From Struthio camelus (taxonomy: Eukaryota; Chordata; Aves; Struthioniformes; Struthionidae), in contig NC_090943.1 of assembly GCF_040807025.1 (NCBI RefSeq), positions 120,107,900 to 120,171,899 of the forward strand: 64,000 bases of DNA, given 5' to 3'. Below the pieces are notes generated by a model. It was given only the letters and a program-made list of their open reading frames with translations, did not search any database and was not told the DNA's origin. This document shows positions 26,101 through 55,500 of the stretch, in pieces (positions within the stretch are counted from its first letter, which is position 1; every line of letters starts with the position of its first letter). The translations under genes and the position numbers were made by a program.

Positions 26101-26320
26101 GAAGGCTTTGGCTCCCTATTTGGAAATGAAGGACTCTGATATACGGCAGATTGAGTCAGATAGTGAAGACACGAAGATGAGAGCCAAGCAGCTGCTGGTT
26201 GCCTGGCAGGATCAAGAGGGGACACATGCAACACCTGAGAATCTGATTACTGCACTGAACAAAGCTGGGTTAAATGACCTTGCAGAAAGCTTAACAAATG
26301 ACACTGAAAACAGTAGTTAA
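2097..26320 (+). CDS. THOC1: THOC1, THO complex subunit 1 (exons 2-21, 5'-partial)
   Basis: THOC1 (HPR1/p84) is a core subunit of the nuclear THO complex, part of TREX, which binds nascent transcripts and couples elongation and processing to mRNA export. Twenty exons join in frame: 2097-2170, 2276-2336, 3017-3083, 4998-5116, 6382-6430, 6947-7042, 7325-7407, 7943-8016, 10321-10429, 11696-11827, 13170-13270, 15208-15274, 15444-15494, 16175-16245, 17464-17559, 18425-18490, 21931-22014, 22244-22391, 23909-23987, 26025-26320. They total 1923 nt (640 residues plus TAA). The human protein is 657 residues, so only about 17-18 N-terminal residues are missing, in an exon left of the window. Most of the length is the THOC1 elongation-factor-like domain. 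A basic, NLS-like stretch follows in exon 16, an acidic linker ([10 protein letters not shown]) in exon 20, and a C-terminal death domain in exon 21. All junctions are GT-AG and no frameshift is seen. USP14 lies tail-to-tail downstream. Confidence 0.96.
2276..2336 (+). CDS. THOC1: THOC1 exon 3
   Basis: It completes the Ser codon of exon 2 and encodes [20 protein letters not shown]. The acceptor is TTGCAG and the donor GTAAGT; it ends in phase 0. Confidence 0.92.
3017..3083 (+). CDS. THOC1: THOC1 exon 4
   Basis: It encodes [20 protein letters not shown] then TE, and ends one base into a Gly codon before GTAAGC. The match to human THOC1 is close. Confidence 0.92.
3410..3500 (+). repeat. Old MIR/L2-like relic
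   Basis: The order 'gaggccaaggagacagtgag', 'gttaaatggcttgtcctagg', 'cactggcagagtgacaga' resembles the conserved part of MIR/L2 elements. It abuts the CR1 insertion. The call rests on remembered consensus only. Confidence 0.4.
3540..4203 (+). mobile_element. CR1 LINE 3' fragment, interrupted
   Basis: A 5'-truncated CR1 non-LTR retroposon lies in THOC1 intron 4. Bases 3545-3780 translate to the C-terminal part of CR1 ORF2 ([42 protein letters not shown]). A frame change near 3780-3802 leads to [20 protein letters not shown] and [15 protein letters not shown]. The 3' tail (TAGATGATCTCCAGAGGTCC ... CATTCTGTGGTTCTGTG) resumes at 4151 after an inverted CR1 insert. It is dead: truncated and frame-broken. 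Confidence 0.92.
4027..4150 (-). mobile_element. CR1 3' end nested in the CR1 above
   Basis: The reverse complement of a CR1 3' end (plus strand CACAGAATCACAGAATGGTT, then GAAGGGACCTCTGGAGATCA) breaks the plus-strand CR1 between GGACTA and CTAGATGATC. GACTA occurs on both flanks and may be the target duplication. The two tails form a roughly 50-base inverted repeat. Confidence 0.85.
4998..5116 (+). CDS. THOC1: THOC1 exon 5
   Basis: It starts with the last two bases of a Gly codon. It encodes [20 protein letters not shown] and then the stretch [19 protein letters not shown], ending in phase 0 before GTAAGT. This is among the most conserved segments of the protein. Confidence 0.95.
6382..6430 (+). 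CDS. THOC1: THOC1 exon 6
   Basis: This short exon encodes [16 protein letters not shown]. It has a TTTCAG acceptor and a GTGAGT donor, and ends one base into an Asp codon. Confidence 0.92.
6947..7042 (+). CDS. THOC1: THOC1 exon 7
   Basis: It completes Asp and encodes [20 protein letters not shown] and then [11 protein letters not shown]. The acceptor is TTTAG and the donor GTGAGA. Confidence 0.93.
7325..7407 (+). CDS. THOC1: THOC1 exon 8
   Basis: It encodes [20 protein letters not shown] then HESTLGQK. The acceptor is CCACAG and the donor GTGAAA; it ends in phase 0. Confidence 0.94.
7943..8016 (+). CDS. THOC1: THOC1 exon 9 (acidic linker)
   Basis: It encodes an acidic loop, [20 protein letters not shown] and then APTS. 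It ends two bases into a Cys codon before GTGAGC. Confidence 0.93.
9083..9140 (+). repeat. Possible MIR/L2-like relic
   Basis: 'cttcctcatctgcaaattag' followed by 'gatcatagtagttactgc' resembles the 'cctcatctgtaaaatgggaataataatagtacc' part of old MIR/L2 elements. The match is short, so confidence is low. Confidence 0.3.
10321..10429 (+). CDS. THOC1: THOC1 exon 10
   Basis: After a 2.3 kb intron this exon completes Cys and encodes [20 protein letters not shown] and then [16 protein letters not shown]. The acceptor is GTTCAG and the donor GTAATC. Confidence 0.94.
11696..11827 (+). CDS. THOC1: THOC1 exon 11
   Basis: It encodes 44 whole codons, beginning [20 protein letters not shown] and ending [12 protein letters not shown]. 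An antisense CR1 fragment begins about 17 bases after its GTATGT donor. Confidence 0.95.
11845..12030 (-). mobile_element. CR1 3' fragment, antisense to THOC1
   Basis: The segment begins TCAGAATCACAGAACAGTTG and continues with GGTTGGAAGGAACCTCGGGA and GCTCAAAGCAGGGCCAACTA. This is the reverse complement of a CR1 3' end, quite diverged. It starts only about 17 bases past the exon 11 donor. Confidence 0.85.
13170..13270 (+). CDS. THOC1: THOC1 exon 12
   Basis: It encodes [20 protein letters not shown] and then [13 protein letters not shown]. It ends two bases into Ser before GTAATG. Confidence 0.95.
13985..14150 (+). repeat. Old L2/MIR-like relic
   Basis: Bases here follow the order of the L2/MIR 3' region: 'ggatctcaaagcactttgca', 'ttagtattgttatcctcatt', then 'ggcagtccagtggcagagaa' and 'agtagaatccagctcgcctg'. 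It is diverged; recognition is by remembered consensus. Confidence 0.5.
15208..15274 (+). CDS. THOC1: THOC1 exon 13
   Basis: It completes Ser and encodes [20 protein letters not shown] and then YQ. The donor is GTTGGT. Confidence 0.94.
15444..15494 (+). CDS. THOC1: THOC1 exon 14
   Basis: This 17-codon exon encodes [17 protein letters not shown]. It is in phase 0 at both ends, so skipping it would keep the frame. The intron before it is only 169 bases. Confidence 0.93.
16175..16245 (+). CDS. THOC1: THOC1 exon 15
   Basis: It encodes [20 protein letters not shown] and then VKE, ending two bases into Arg before GTACCT. Confidence 0.94.
17276..17316. repeat. CT-rich simple repeat
   Basis: A nearly pure CT run (TCTTTCTCTCTCTCTCTCCC and following) lies in THOC1 intron 15, less than 200 bases before exon 16. 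It could add to polypyrimidine-tract binding, but no effect can be read from sequence. Confidence 0.8.
17464..17559 (+). CDS. THOC1: THOC1 exon 16 (basic, NLS-like)
   Basis: It completes Arg and encodes [20 protein letters not shown] and then [11 protein letters not shown]. The RPMRKRP and NKK clusters look like the nuclear localisation region. The donor is AA|GTACGT. Confidence 0.93.
18425..18490 (+). CDS. THOC1: THOC1 exon 17
   Basis: It encodes [20 protein letters not shown] and then ES, with two bases of Arg at the end. A second GTAAG donor lies four bases downstream of the in-frame GTAGGT donor (see findings). Confidence 0.92.
19420..19595 (+). repeat. Possible MIR/L2-like relic
   Basis: 'gatgtggcttcggttccaag', 'gaatatggacaagtggctgt' and 'caaatggggataaaac' recall the tRNA-derived and core parts of MIR/L2 ('gggcaagtcactt ... 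aaatggggataata'). Diverged, tentative. Confidence 0.35.
20157..21180 (-). mobile_element. CR1 LINE 3' fragment, about 1 kb, antisense to THOC1
   Basis: From 20157 (plus strand ATCACAGAATAGCTGATGTT) the sequence is the reverse complement of a CR1 3' end. It includes the end of ORF2: on the minus strand near 20773-20540 one reads [40 protein letters not shown] and [12 protein letters not shown], with stops and frame changes. Homology seems to continue to about 21180. It lies in THOC1 intron 17 and is defective. Confidence 0.9.
21931..22014 (+). CDS. THOC1: THOC1 exon 18
   Basis: It encodes [20 protein letters not shown] and then NMVENKC, after a 3.4 kb intron holding a long antisense CR1. It ends two bases into Lys before GTATGT. 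Confidence 0.94.
22244..22391 (+). CDS. THOC1: THOC1 exon 19
   Basis: It completes Lys and encodes [20 protein letters not shown], then the stretch [19 protein letters not shown], ending [10 protein letters not shown]. This part is nearly invariant among vertebrates as I recall it. Confidence 0.95.
23909..23987 (+). CDS. THOC1: THOC1 exon 20 (acidic linker)
   Basis: It encodes [20 protein letters not shown] and then LKENNE, the acidic linker before the death domain. It ends one base into Ser before GTAAGG. Confidence 0.94.
26025..26320 (+). CDS. THOC1: THOC1 exon 21 (death domain, stop)
   Basis: The last coding exon holds the whole C-terminal death domain. It starts [20 protein letters not shown], continues with [20 protein letters not shown], and ends [12 protein letters not shown] before TAA at 26318-26320. 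A long T-then-C tract precedes the acceptor. Death domains usually mediate homotypic interactions; p84N5 was first described as an Rb-binding death-domain protein. Confidence 0.96.
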
Positions 26321-26409
26321 CTGGCTTCAGGTTCTAACTCGTTGTTGTTGTTGGGGTAATTATGACTGTTGTTGCTTAGTAACAAATCTTGGGTAGGTAT
26401 CTTATATTC

Positions 26410-26422
26410 AATAAACAATAAA
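26410..26422 (+). promoter_or_regulatory. THOC1 polyadenylation signals
   Basis: Two overlapping AATAAA hexamers lie at 26410-26415 and 26417-26422, about 90 bases after the stop. A GT-rich stretch (TGTTGAGTTGTCTGG) starts near 26438. The THOC1 3' UTR is therefore probably only about 110-130 bases. Confidence 0.75.
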
Positions 26423-26449
26423 ACCTTTTTATAACACTGTTGAGTTGTC

Positions 26450-28890
26450 TGGACTTTCTGAGAAATGAAGGATTAGTCATCCTGACCCAGAAATAGCAAC
26501 CTTTGTGCTTAAATGGTGGAAATGTAAAAGGGAGGATGGAGGCAGAGGCAGCTTTCTGGGCAGACTGTAGTAGAATGGCTTGGTATCAATAGAGCCAAGG
26601 CCACTTCTTTCAGATGGGGTGCTGGTGGATGGGCTGTGTAACTGCATGCTTTTTTGTGTGGTTTCTCAGAGCAGGAATAGGTATGAATGGCTTCTGCCTC
26701 ACTCATCATTTGGGGTGTTGTAGATCTGTAACCATCAAGACGTACGTGTTTGCAACTCAACTTTGAGAAAACAGGGTTGGGGGAAGATCCAGTTCACAGT
26801 ATTTACTTTCAGTGAAGAACTGGTGTCCTTGGAGGGATGGTGTCATGGATTCTTCTCTCATGGTGAAGCACTGGTTCTTTTTGGTCATTAATAACTAGAG
26901 ATTTATTTTTAATGCCTGTTTTTAATAATTATTAACTTTAGTCTCTGCATATGCATTTATGCCTGGTTATGTCCAAACTCCTCTGAGTCACGGTAAACAA
27001 TGTATTTTTTTTTTGTCCCAGTTAGTTAGTCAGTTGTGTGATGATTTAGTTCATTGTAAGGACATAGCCCTCTTTCTTTGATGGGTAGAAGCTGCTCTAT
27101 GTAGCAGGATTTGTTTTCGCTCAGAAATCAAGCGTTTTTGTGATCTTAGATTGTAGCCAGCTGCAGTTGGTTTCATGGATGTTTCTTGTGGTAGAATTTA
27201 CCTCATTCAGTGGAATTTATCCTAATTACTGAGTAGTTGGAAAACTATGTATCATAGAATTTTTCTTTCTGCAGAGTGTTCTGTTTCAGCTATTAAATCA
27301 TAGCTCTGAATTTCCACAGTGGGTTAGCTAGCAGCACTGAGGCTGGTTCCTGCCTGCAGCCCTAGTGATGAGAACTTCCTGTGCCTGCTTCTCCCTTTGG
27401 CTTTGACTATTGAGCACTTCAGTGGAAGCTGGTAGGGGCCAACGGGGTGGTTGTTGGAAATGCAATAATACAAGTCCAACTGTATCTCACACTGTAAGTA
27501 AATGGAGATACTCAATGAACTTAGGAAAATGAAACTATATTAAAGGTTTTCATGCAGTTAAGTATGTGAAACTGAAGTGCTTGATGCAAAGATGGCTCTA
27601 CAAAGAGCAAGATTGACTAGGGAGTGTGCATCCACAGCTCTTCAAAAGGATATAAAATTGTCTGCCTTCGGGTTAAGCATTGACGACTGAGGTTTGAGAC
27701 TTTCACGTACAATAGACACGCGTCATTGCAGTGTCATATGTTGTACCAGCTCTTTTTGAGCAAGTTCCTAACTAAAAAAACTGGTGTTAAAGCACAGCTC
27801 TGATGATTCCAAGATTGTGGGTTGGGTTTGTTTTTAAATCTGAAGGTGATTGATCGATAGGCATTTTTAGTGTTGGTAGCCAAACTCAGAGCCCTAGGAA
27901 AAATAACGTGGAAAAATAACTGTTGTATTTCACAGGCACATTGCTGGGGAATGTTGTGTGCTGGCAAGATGATGCCCATCGTGTTAGTGAGGTCACAGCT
28001 CTATCACAGCTTTTGAGAGGTAGAAGGTACAAAAATATGTCAATTGATTAAGGGGCCTGGGCATATGGTTAATTCAGGTGTGGGATGACTTCACAGCTGG
28101 TCTGAGACAAGGCCAGCTTTCTACACTTGGAACTGCAGCCTCCTATTGAATCAGAGCAATAGCACAGTATTAATATTTGCAACGTGAAAGAGTGGGGAGT
28201 GAGAACCCTATTCCATTACTGAAGTAAAATGAATGTTACCTACTTGATTACTGCCTTCTTGATGCTGAGAAAGCTGGGCATGAGGAAGGCTACAAGAGAA
28301 AGTGAATGAGGGAGTCTCTGTCTAGTGGTTTATGTTCTTGATTCTTCAGGTGTGAACCGTAATCTCAGCACTAACGTGCAAGACAAGAGATCTTGGCACT
28401 GAGCTGTTGTCTGGTTTGGATTTGGACCCATTCTCTGAGTTGGCAGCAGAGCAGCCTTGTGAGTATCACTTTTTATATTGAGAAATGCAGATTTCTTCTG
28501 CCTCTGACAGTTTATTCAGAATAGGGTCAAAAAGATGTGACTGCACTGGTCTGGCCCTCAAACAGAAGGATGAAAACAAAGAGCCTTCTGGGGAAGAGAT
28601 ACTGAATGTGAGTATCCCTACCACTGATTTATGCCCCACTCCCTATGATGTAAATAAAGGGTGCAGTTTGATATACCTGAAAAAAAGTAAACTCTACTGG
28701 AAACTGAGATGACAGGACATAAATTGATCTATAATTTATGCTTCTCCTAGAGTAGTTTTATGTTAAGAGTATCTTTTCGCAGTCAGACAACTTAAAAGTA
28801 TGGTTTTGGATGTGATAAAGGCACACATCTCAAAATTAGAAAAAAAGAGCGAAAAAGGGGGGAGGGGAGGGATAAAGTACTTTTTGGGAA
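26450..28890. other. Intergenic gap between convergent THOC1 and USP14
   Basis: This stretch separates the THOC1 polyadenylation site from the likely USP14 3' end. No exon, RNA gene or clear repeat was recognised. Plus-strand TTTATT (minus AATAAA) at 26902 and 28511 could serve as more distal USP14 signals, so the USP14 3' UTR may reach further in. Confidence 0.5.
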
Positions 28891-28899
28891 GGAAAAATA

Positions 28900-30508
28900 G
28901 TTAATTTTTTTTTTTTTTTTTTACAAATATCAGGCTATGACCAGTAATAAAGGCTTATTTATTTCATAGGGGTAAGTCACACAGTTGGTACCACTTCCCT
29001 CTTCTGCTCTAAGCAACTCTTTGGAAGCCTGAGCTTGAGTCTGGCAGCAGGTGTTTTTCAGCTGCCTACAATGAGAGCAAGCACTAATCATAGGAACAGA
29101 ATGGGGAGAACGTAGTTCCACAAACCAGCAATTCTAGCCACATGTTCTATCTCAGCAGACAGAAGAAGTGTCTAAAAACAGAGAGGAATCTGTACCCATT
29201 TCTATGGTGTACACAGAAATGGATTTAGTACTGCACTGGGGATTCCTCAATGAGGTGATGGTAAGACTTGCCTTTAAACATAATTTTTTGGTAACATCCT
29301 TAGGCCTTTGGTATGTTCACACTGGAAGCTGTGCTGTAAAGGAGGCAGTACAATCATCATCAACAGAAATTCTAAAATTAAAAAAACTGTTTGAGAAGTT
29401 CATAGTTCACATCATCAAGTCACAGCCCCTAGAGAGAGTAAGCGAGGCACAGCTAAACTCACAATACGGTCAATGTTAAGGAAGATGCAACTTAAGCTAT
29501 TTCATGTGAAATGTGGACTAACAGTAGTACAGCCCTCCTAAGAGGGACTGGGACAGTTGTTAGAAATCAGATCCCCTAGGGTAGAAGTTAAATACAACTA
29601 GCTATACACGGCCTAGTGCTTTCTGGCTGTAGCTAATGTTAAGATGCTTTTTTACTTTAGCCTCACAATTACTTATATCTGCTATATTCCCATGGGGAAA
29701 AGAATAGGAATTACTGTACATGAATCTCAATTTTCCAGATTTGAGTTACCATACTAGACTTTTGTGTGAGAAGTGCCACCACAGAAGATATATATTTAAA
29801 AAAAAAAAAAAAAAAAAAAAAGCACCGTAGGGATTTAAGACCATTAGTAGCTGCTGGCAGTACGCCACAACTGCTGAGACATACAGCGCAGTAGTGGCTA
29901 AGAAGTGAAGACAAACACATACTAACTACACTATCAATACATGACCATTTTTAATGGAGACACATTGTTATTGATCACAATTTATTTTAAAGTCATGAAA
30001 TGCCAGCAACAGAACAGACTGAATCAGCAGGTCAGGCTGGACAAAGTACTTGATTGTAGCCATGGTTGTTGGCTATGGGCAGCAGCACTGAGTTACGCAA
30101 CGAGGCAACAGTTTTCCTTCTACCTTCCTGACAAAATTGCCAGGTAAGGCAAAGAACGGACAGCTACTGAACTGTGGTATAAACCATGCAAGAGTAACAA
30201 ATGTGAGAATAGGTGTGTAATAAATACTTGACGACATTAGAGGGGAAGGGGGAAGGAGGCTCATTTAAAAAAAAAAATTATCTTCTGCAAGACATTAAAG
30301 CTATTTTAAGTATTGTCACCACCACAGAGGGCAGTCCAGTCCAGCAGTGACTAATTGGTACATGGATCAGTTTTTAAACAATAACCCTCTTCACATGAAA
30401 AAGTCTGAACAAATTACATATCCACTTGCTAAAGCTCTGGGGTTAAAGAAGTGATCAGTAATCAACATTTATTTCACACCTAGGCAGAATGACTAAAACT
30501 GAAGACTA
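28900..30508 (-). other. USP14: USP14 3' UTR (predicted extent)
   Basis: No other gene is seen here. Minus-strand AATAAA hexamers lie at 30473-30468 (36 bases after the stop), 29986-29981 and 28963-28958. The last is followed on the minus strand by an 18-base A run at 28922-28905, which might be a genomic A tract rather than the cleavage point. The 24-base A run at 29798-29821 is a simple repeat. The 103-codon plus-strand frame at 29168-29479 has no recognisable features. Confidence 0.5.
28958..28963 (-). promoter_or_regulatory. Candidate distal USP14 polyadenylation signal
   Basis: Minus-strand AATAAA (within AATAAATAAG), about 1.5 kb after the stop codon. It is the most distal signal before the intergenic gap with a convincing context. 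Confidence 0.4.
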
Positions 30509-51829
<21,321 letters not shown>

Positions 51830-51935
51830 GGCGGAGGTGCCGGGCGGTGCCGGGCGGAGGCAGGGCGGGGGCGAGCCGCGCTAGCGGGGCGGGGGGCAAG
51901 GACAGGGGCAGGGGCAGGCGCGGGCGGGCGATGAT

Positions 51936-51956
51936 GGCGGCGGCGGCGGCGGCGGC
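51936..51956 (+). repeat. (GGC)7 in the USP14 5' region
   Basis: Seven GGC triplets on the plus strand, so GCC in USP14 sense, lie about 107 bases before the start codon and probably in the 5' UTR or core promoter. On the plus strand the run is preceded by ATGATG, opening a 24-codon frame to a TGA at 52003. Confidence 0.85.
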
Positions 51957-52080
51957 TCGGACGCGGCCCCCCCGCCCTCGGGGTCTCATTCAAACCGGCC
52001 CCTGAGGATGACGCTGCAAGCGGGGCCCGCTCTCCGGAAGCAGGGCGCGGTGCGCGCGCAGCACCGGAAGGGCCCTCCGA

Positions 52081-52099
52081 GGGGAGGGGAGGGGCGGGG
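52081..52099 (+). promoter_or_regulatory. G-quadruplex motif in the USP14 island
   Basis: GGGG A GGGG A GGGG C GGGG: four runs of four G with single-base loops, the most stable class of G4 motif. A G12 run follows at about 52106-52117. It lies about 250 bases upstream of the USP14 ATG on the non-sense strand. Confidence 0.85.
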
Positions 52100-52549
52100 C
52101 CGGGCGGGGGGGGGGGGCGCGCTCGCTCGCTCCGCCCTGCCCCACCCCCACCCCCGCAGCGCCGCGCGCCCTGGCGGATAACGGTCGCAACGGCTGGGGT
52201 GGCGAGAGGCGGTGCCGAAGCGCTCGGGCGTTTCTCGGCGGGTTCCCTCGGCTTGAGCCCGGCTCTGAGGGGCTCCCTCCCCGCTGTAGCACCCTCCTAG
52301 GGGCACTCCATTGGGCCAGGGGCGAGTGGGCTCGTGTCGCGACAGTCGCCGCCTGGCGCAGGGCGAGGGTCGTGCAGAGGCGGCTCACGGACGTCGCCGG
52401 AGGAAGCAGCAGCTGTTGCGGAGGCCTGGGGCTCCGGCGAGAGGCTCGGTGCTGCTCGGGGCCCCGCTGCTCTTGACCCGTGGCCCGGGGGGAGACACGC
52501 TGCTCTTTAAACAGCCACTCATGATGCAAAGGGAGAAAAACTACTTCCA

Positions 52550-55500
52550 GTCGACCGTAGGCAGCCAACAACAAAACGTCCACCGGCTGTCCAAAGATAC
52601 CAACAGTTTCTCGGCAGAGCGCTGTACGCAAGAAAGCGTAACTAAACATTGGACTCCTTTCTCGCAAAAGTATGTAAGCTTGTTCATCACTGGCCTAAAA
52701 TTAGCAGTTGCCTAGGTGCCACATCTGATTAAACTTATTTTGTGCAAACAGAACGCAGAACCAGGGAGTAATGTGCGTAGCCTGAAGTCTAAAAGAGCGA
52801 TTTTCTCAAAGTTTAAAACAGCTGTTGGCACAACAAACTGGGCATATGAATTTAAAGAGCAAAGTGTCAAAAAGCTAAGATGTATTTAAAGACATTCTGT
52901 TGGTTCACCGGAAAGCCATGATTACACAAACATGGAAAATCTGTTCTGGATGAAATACATTTAGATTATAGGGAAAGGCAAAAGAAGAGATAAAATTGCC
53001 AACAGAAAAATCTTATTAAAGTGGGACAGGGAAAAAGCAATTACAATTTTTAAAATCCTCTATGAAAGATAACTGATAAGGAAAGCTAGTGTGATAACAA
53101 TGGCCAAGAGCACTCGGGACAATAAAAAGAATAAAAATACTAAGAGCAGTAAGCACAGACATGAATCTCAACTACTTATACAAAAGCTCTTGCAATTAGG
53201 CTCTGATTAAAGAAACGGAACCAATTCTTAAATGTGTAACAAGAAACGGAGTGCCAGAACGAGACGTTTTAAAACCTTCCTCTTCCTTTCCTCGGACCCT
53301 TCCTAGCTACTGCCCCTGGAAAGCTCAACGCTATTACTTCCATCAGCTCCTCTCTCACCTGCAGCTGTGAGAACTTTCGCCACTGTTGGGTTGTCTATGT
53401 TTACACTTCTGGCCCACTTTTGTTGTAGGAAAGAGAGATACCCAAAACAGGAAGGGTCTTGCCTTGACAACCTGCTGCTCACAGAGTGTGACTTTTTCAG
53501 TTCCGAACAGTTGAAGAAAGATATGCAAAAGGGAAGGCCATAAAAACAACCCAGGGCTTGAAAGTAAGCCTTAAGATCTGAGGCTTAAAATCTAAGTCTT
53601 TTCAGTTTGTGATGGAGAAGAATGAAGGCTGATTTCATTGTTCGTTGTAGGACTGTAAAAATCAAGAGTTTCTACCTGCAGGAAAACTCTTCCCGACCGC
53701 CCCACAATCAAGCACCGCTACCTCCCTCTTTTCCTCTTCTTTCCTTGGAGATCATTTTGGTCTTTTCCTCCCATAACCAGCATCAACAGACAGATGCTGG
53801 TTTCCTTGATCCTTACACAAACTGACATAAAGAGTATGGAAACAAAGAGTGCAGCATGGTGTATAAATGTGATTTCAAGGACAGATTACCTTTACTACAT
53901 TAAAATAGCAAAACACGAGTTAGCGTTATTACAAGCATCTTTTTTATTAGTGAAGAAGGCTTAAGGGAATCGCAGCTTGGGTCTGCAGTGGAAGTTAGGA
54001 GGAGGAACCGCCTGCGCGGTGTCTTGGTGGCCTTTGGCAGGCCAGCCCAAGCTCTTTTTCTTCACATGCCAAGCTAGCGGGATGCAAGCCAGCTTTGATC
54101 CAAGAGCTGAGCTGGGTAGTCCTGTTAGCACAATCCTGTATGCAGGCCACTAGGCCTAGCAGGATTTATTAAGGCTGGAAGATGGGGTCTGAGCAAGTGC
54201 AGATCTGTTTACAACATGGCTTTTACTGAATGAAATCTGCAGCAGCTCTGTTCCGAAGAGCACAGGTAACAAGGGTACTCTCAAACAGTACCAGTAGATG
54301 CTACGGTACAGCCAAAAGGGTGGGGAGGGAAGGCAAGCACTTTTGCAAGGCATGTATTAGGCACCCTTGCAATGTCTGTGATAGACCGAAGATGGTGTTC
54401 TTCATTTTAAATAATTAAGAGTCTTAGGAACTAAAATACTGCATTTATATTTCTTATTTCTTTAAAGGGGAAGATGTGCTGTCCTCGTTCAATATATTGA
54501 TAGGAGCATTTTGTACTGAACACTTTATTTTCTATGGGAACCTTTCTATATATCCTTTTACTTTAAAAACTTTAATGGAGGTGTATTCATAGCACAGATG
54601 TGATCATATCACACGTTTAACTCTTCTCTTACCAATTACTGCCATGCCTATTAAAATCAAAAGAATTCTACTTCTCAGTGCTTTAATTCTGATTTTACAG
54701 TGTACTAGTACTTTACAGTACTTTATATGTTTGAAGAAAAGTTCTCCTTCATGGCAAAAGTGAGCATTCCACACTTCTGCAGTGCAAGCCTTGACTTTCT
54801 CAGCATGAGCACCCAGAAAAGGAACACCCAAGAACTAAGTACCTGCAAAAATCCTAGTATGCATGATCTGCCCTCCATCTCACGTGACACTATAGCTGAG
54901 CATGGCCAGAGCAGAGCTCAGCTGGGCTATCTGGCACAGTAGTCTCCTGAAGCTGCCTGCTTAGGGGCCTGGGGTGCTGCACGTCCCAGGCACCCCCAAT
55001 CTGAAATCTATGGTTACGTTTGGTCCCTATGTCATAGCAAGAACAAACTGAAAAATACACTGTAAATAAGCTGTGACTTCCAATAGTACACGATATATAA
55101 AGTGTCATGGCAGGCTGAAGAATAACGTAGCAATCCAGGAGTTGTTTCAAGTAGCATACCCTAGTATCTCCCATTCCAGTATTACATACTCCCTTTCAGT
55201 AGTTTTCAGACTTCTGAATGCTGCATAACTAAAAATATATTTTTGAGGGAAGGAAAAGAACAAACTAAAGAGTCAAAACACAGCATAACCATTTCTATAT
55301 ATAATCTACATAGATTTTGATACTCTTTTCATTAACATGAACAAACAACTCCCTGGAAAGTTACCTCATTTATGAAATACTTTTCGTCGTTGTTTTCCTT
55401 TAAAGACTTGATTTTAACATTAAGTAGGGATTGTGGCACCAAAATGTCCAAGGAGTCTTGTTTGGTAATAAAATAAATAACAAGAATAGTACATTGATCT

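Noticed and set aside
29168-29479. 103-codon plus-strand frame opposite the USP14 3' UTR
   Set aside because: Ordinary AT-rich composition, no recognisable domain, and it lies in the likely UTR of the opposite strand.
51990-52667. 225-codon minus-strand frame upstream of USP14
   Set aside because: Its Pro/Arg/Ala-rich product follows from CpG-island composition. It does not join to USP14 exon 1 and resembles no protein I know.
52311-52715. 134-codon plus-strand frame suggesting a divergent gene
   Set aside because: The frame opens with TTG and no homology is visible. A divergent noncoding transcript remains possible, but the protein is not supported.
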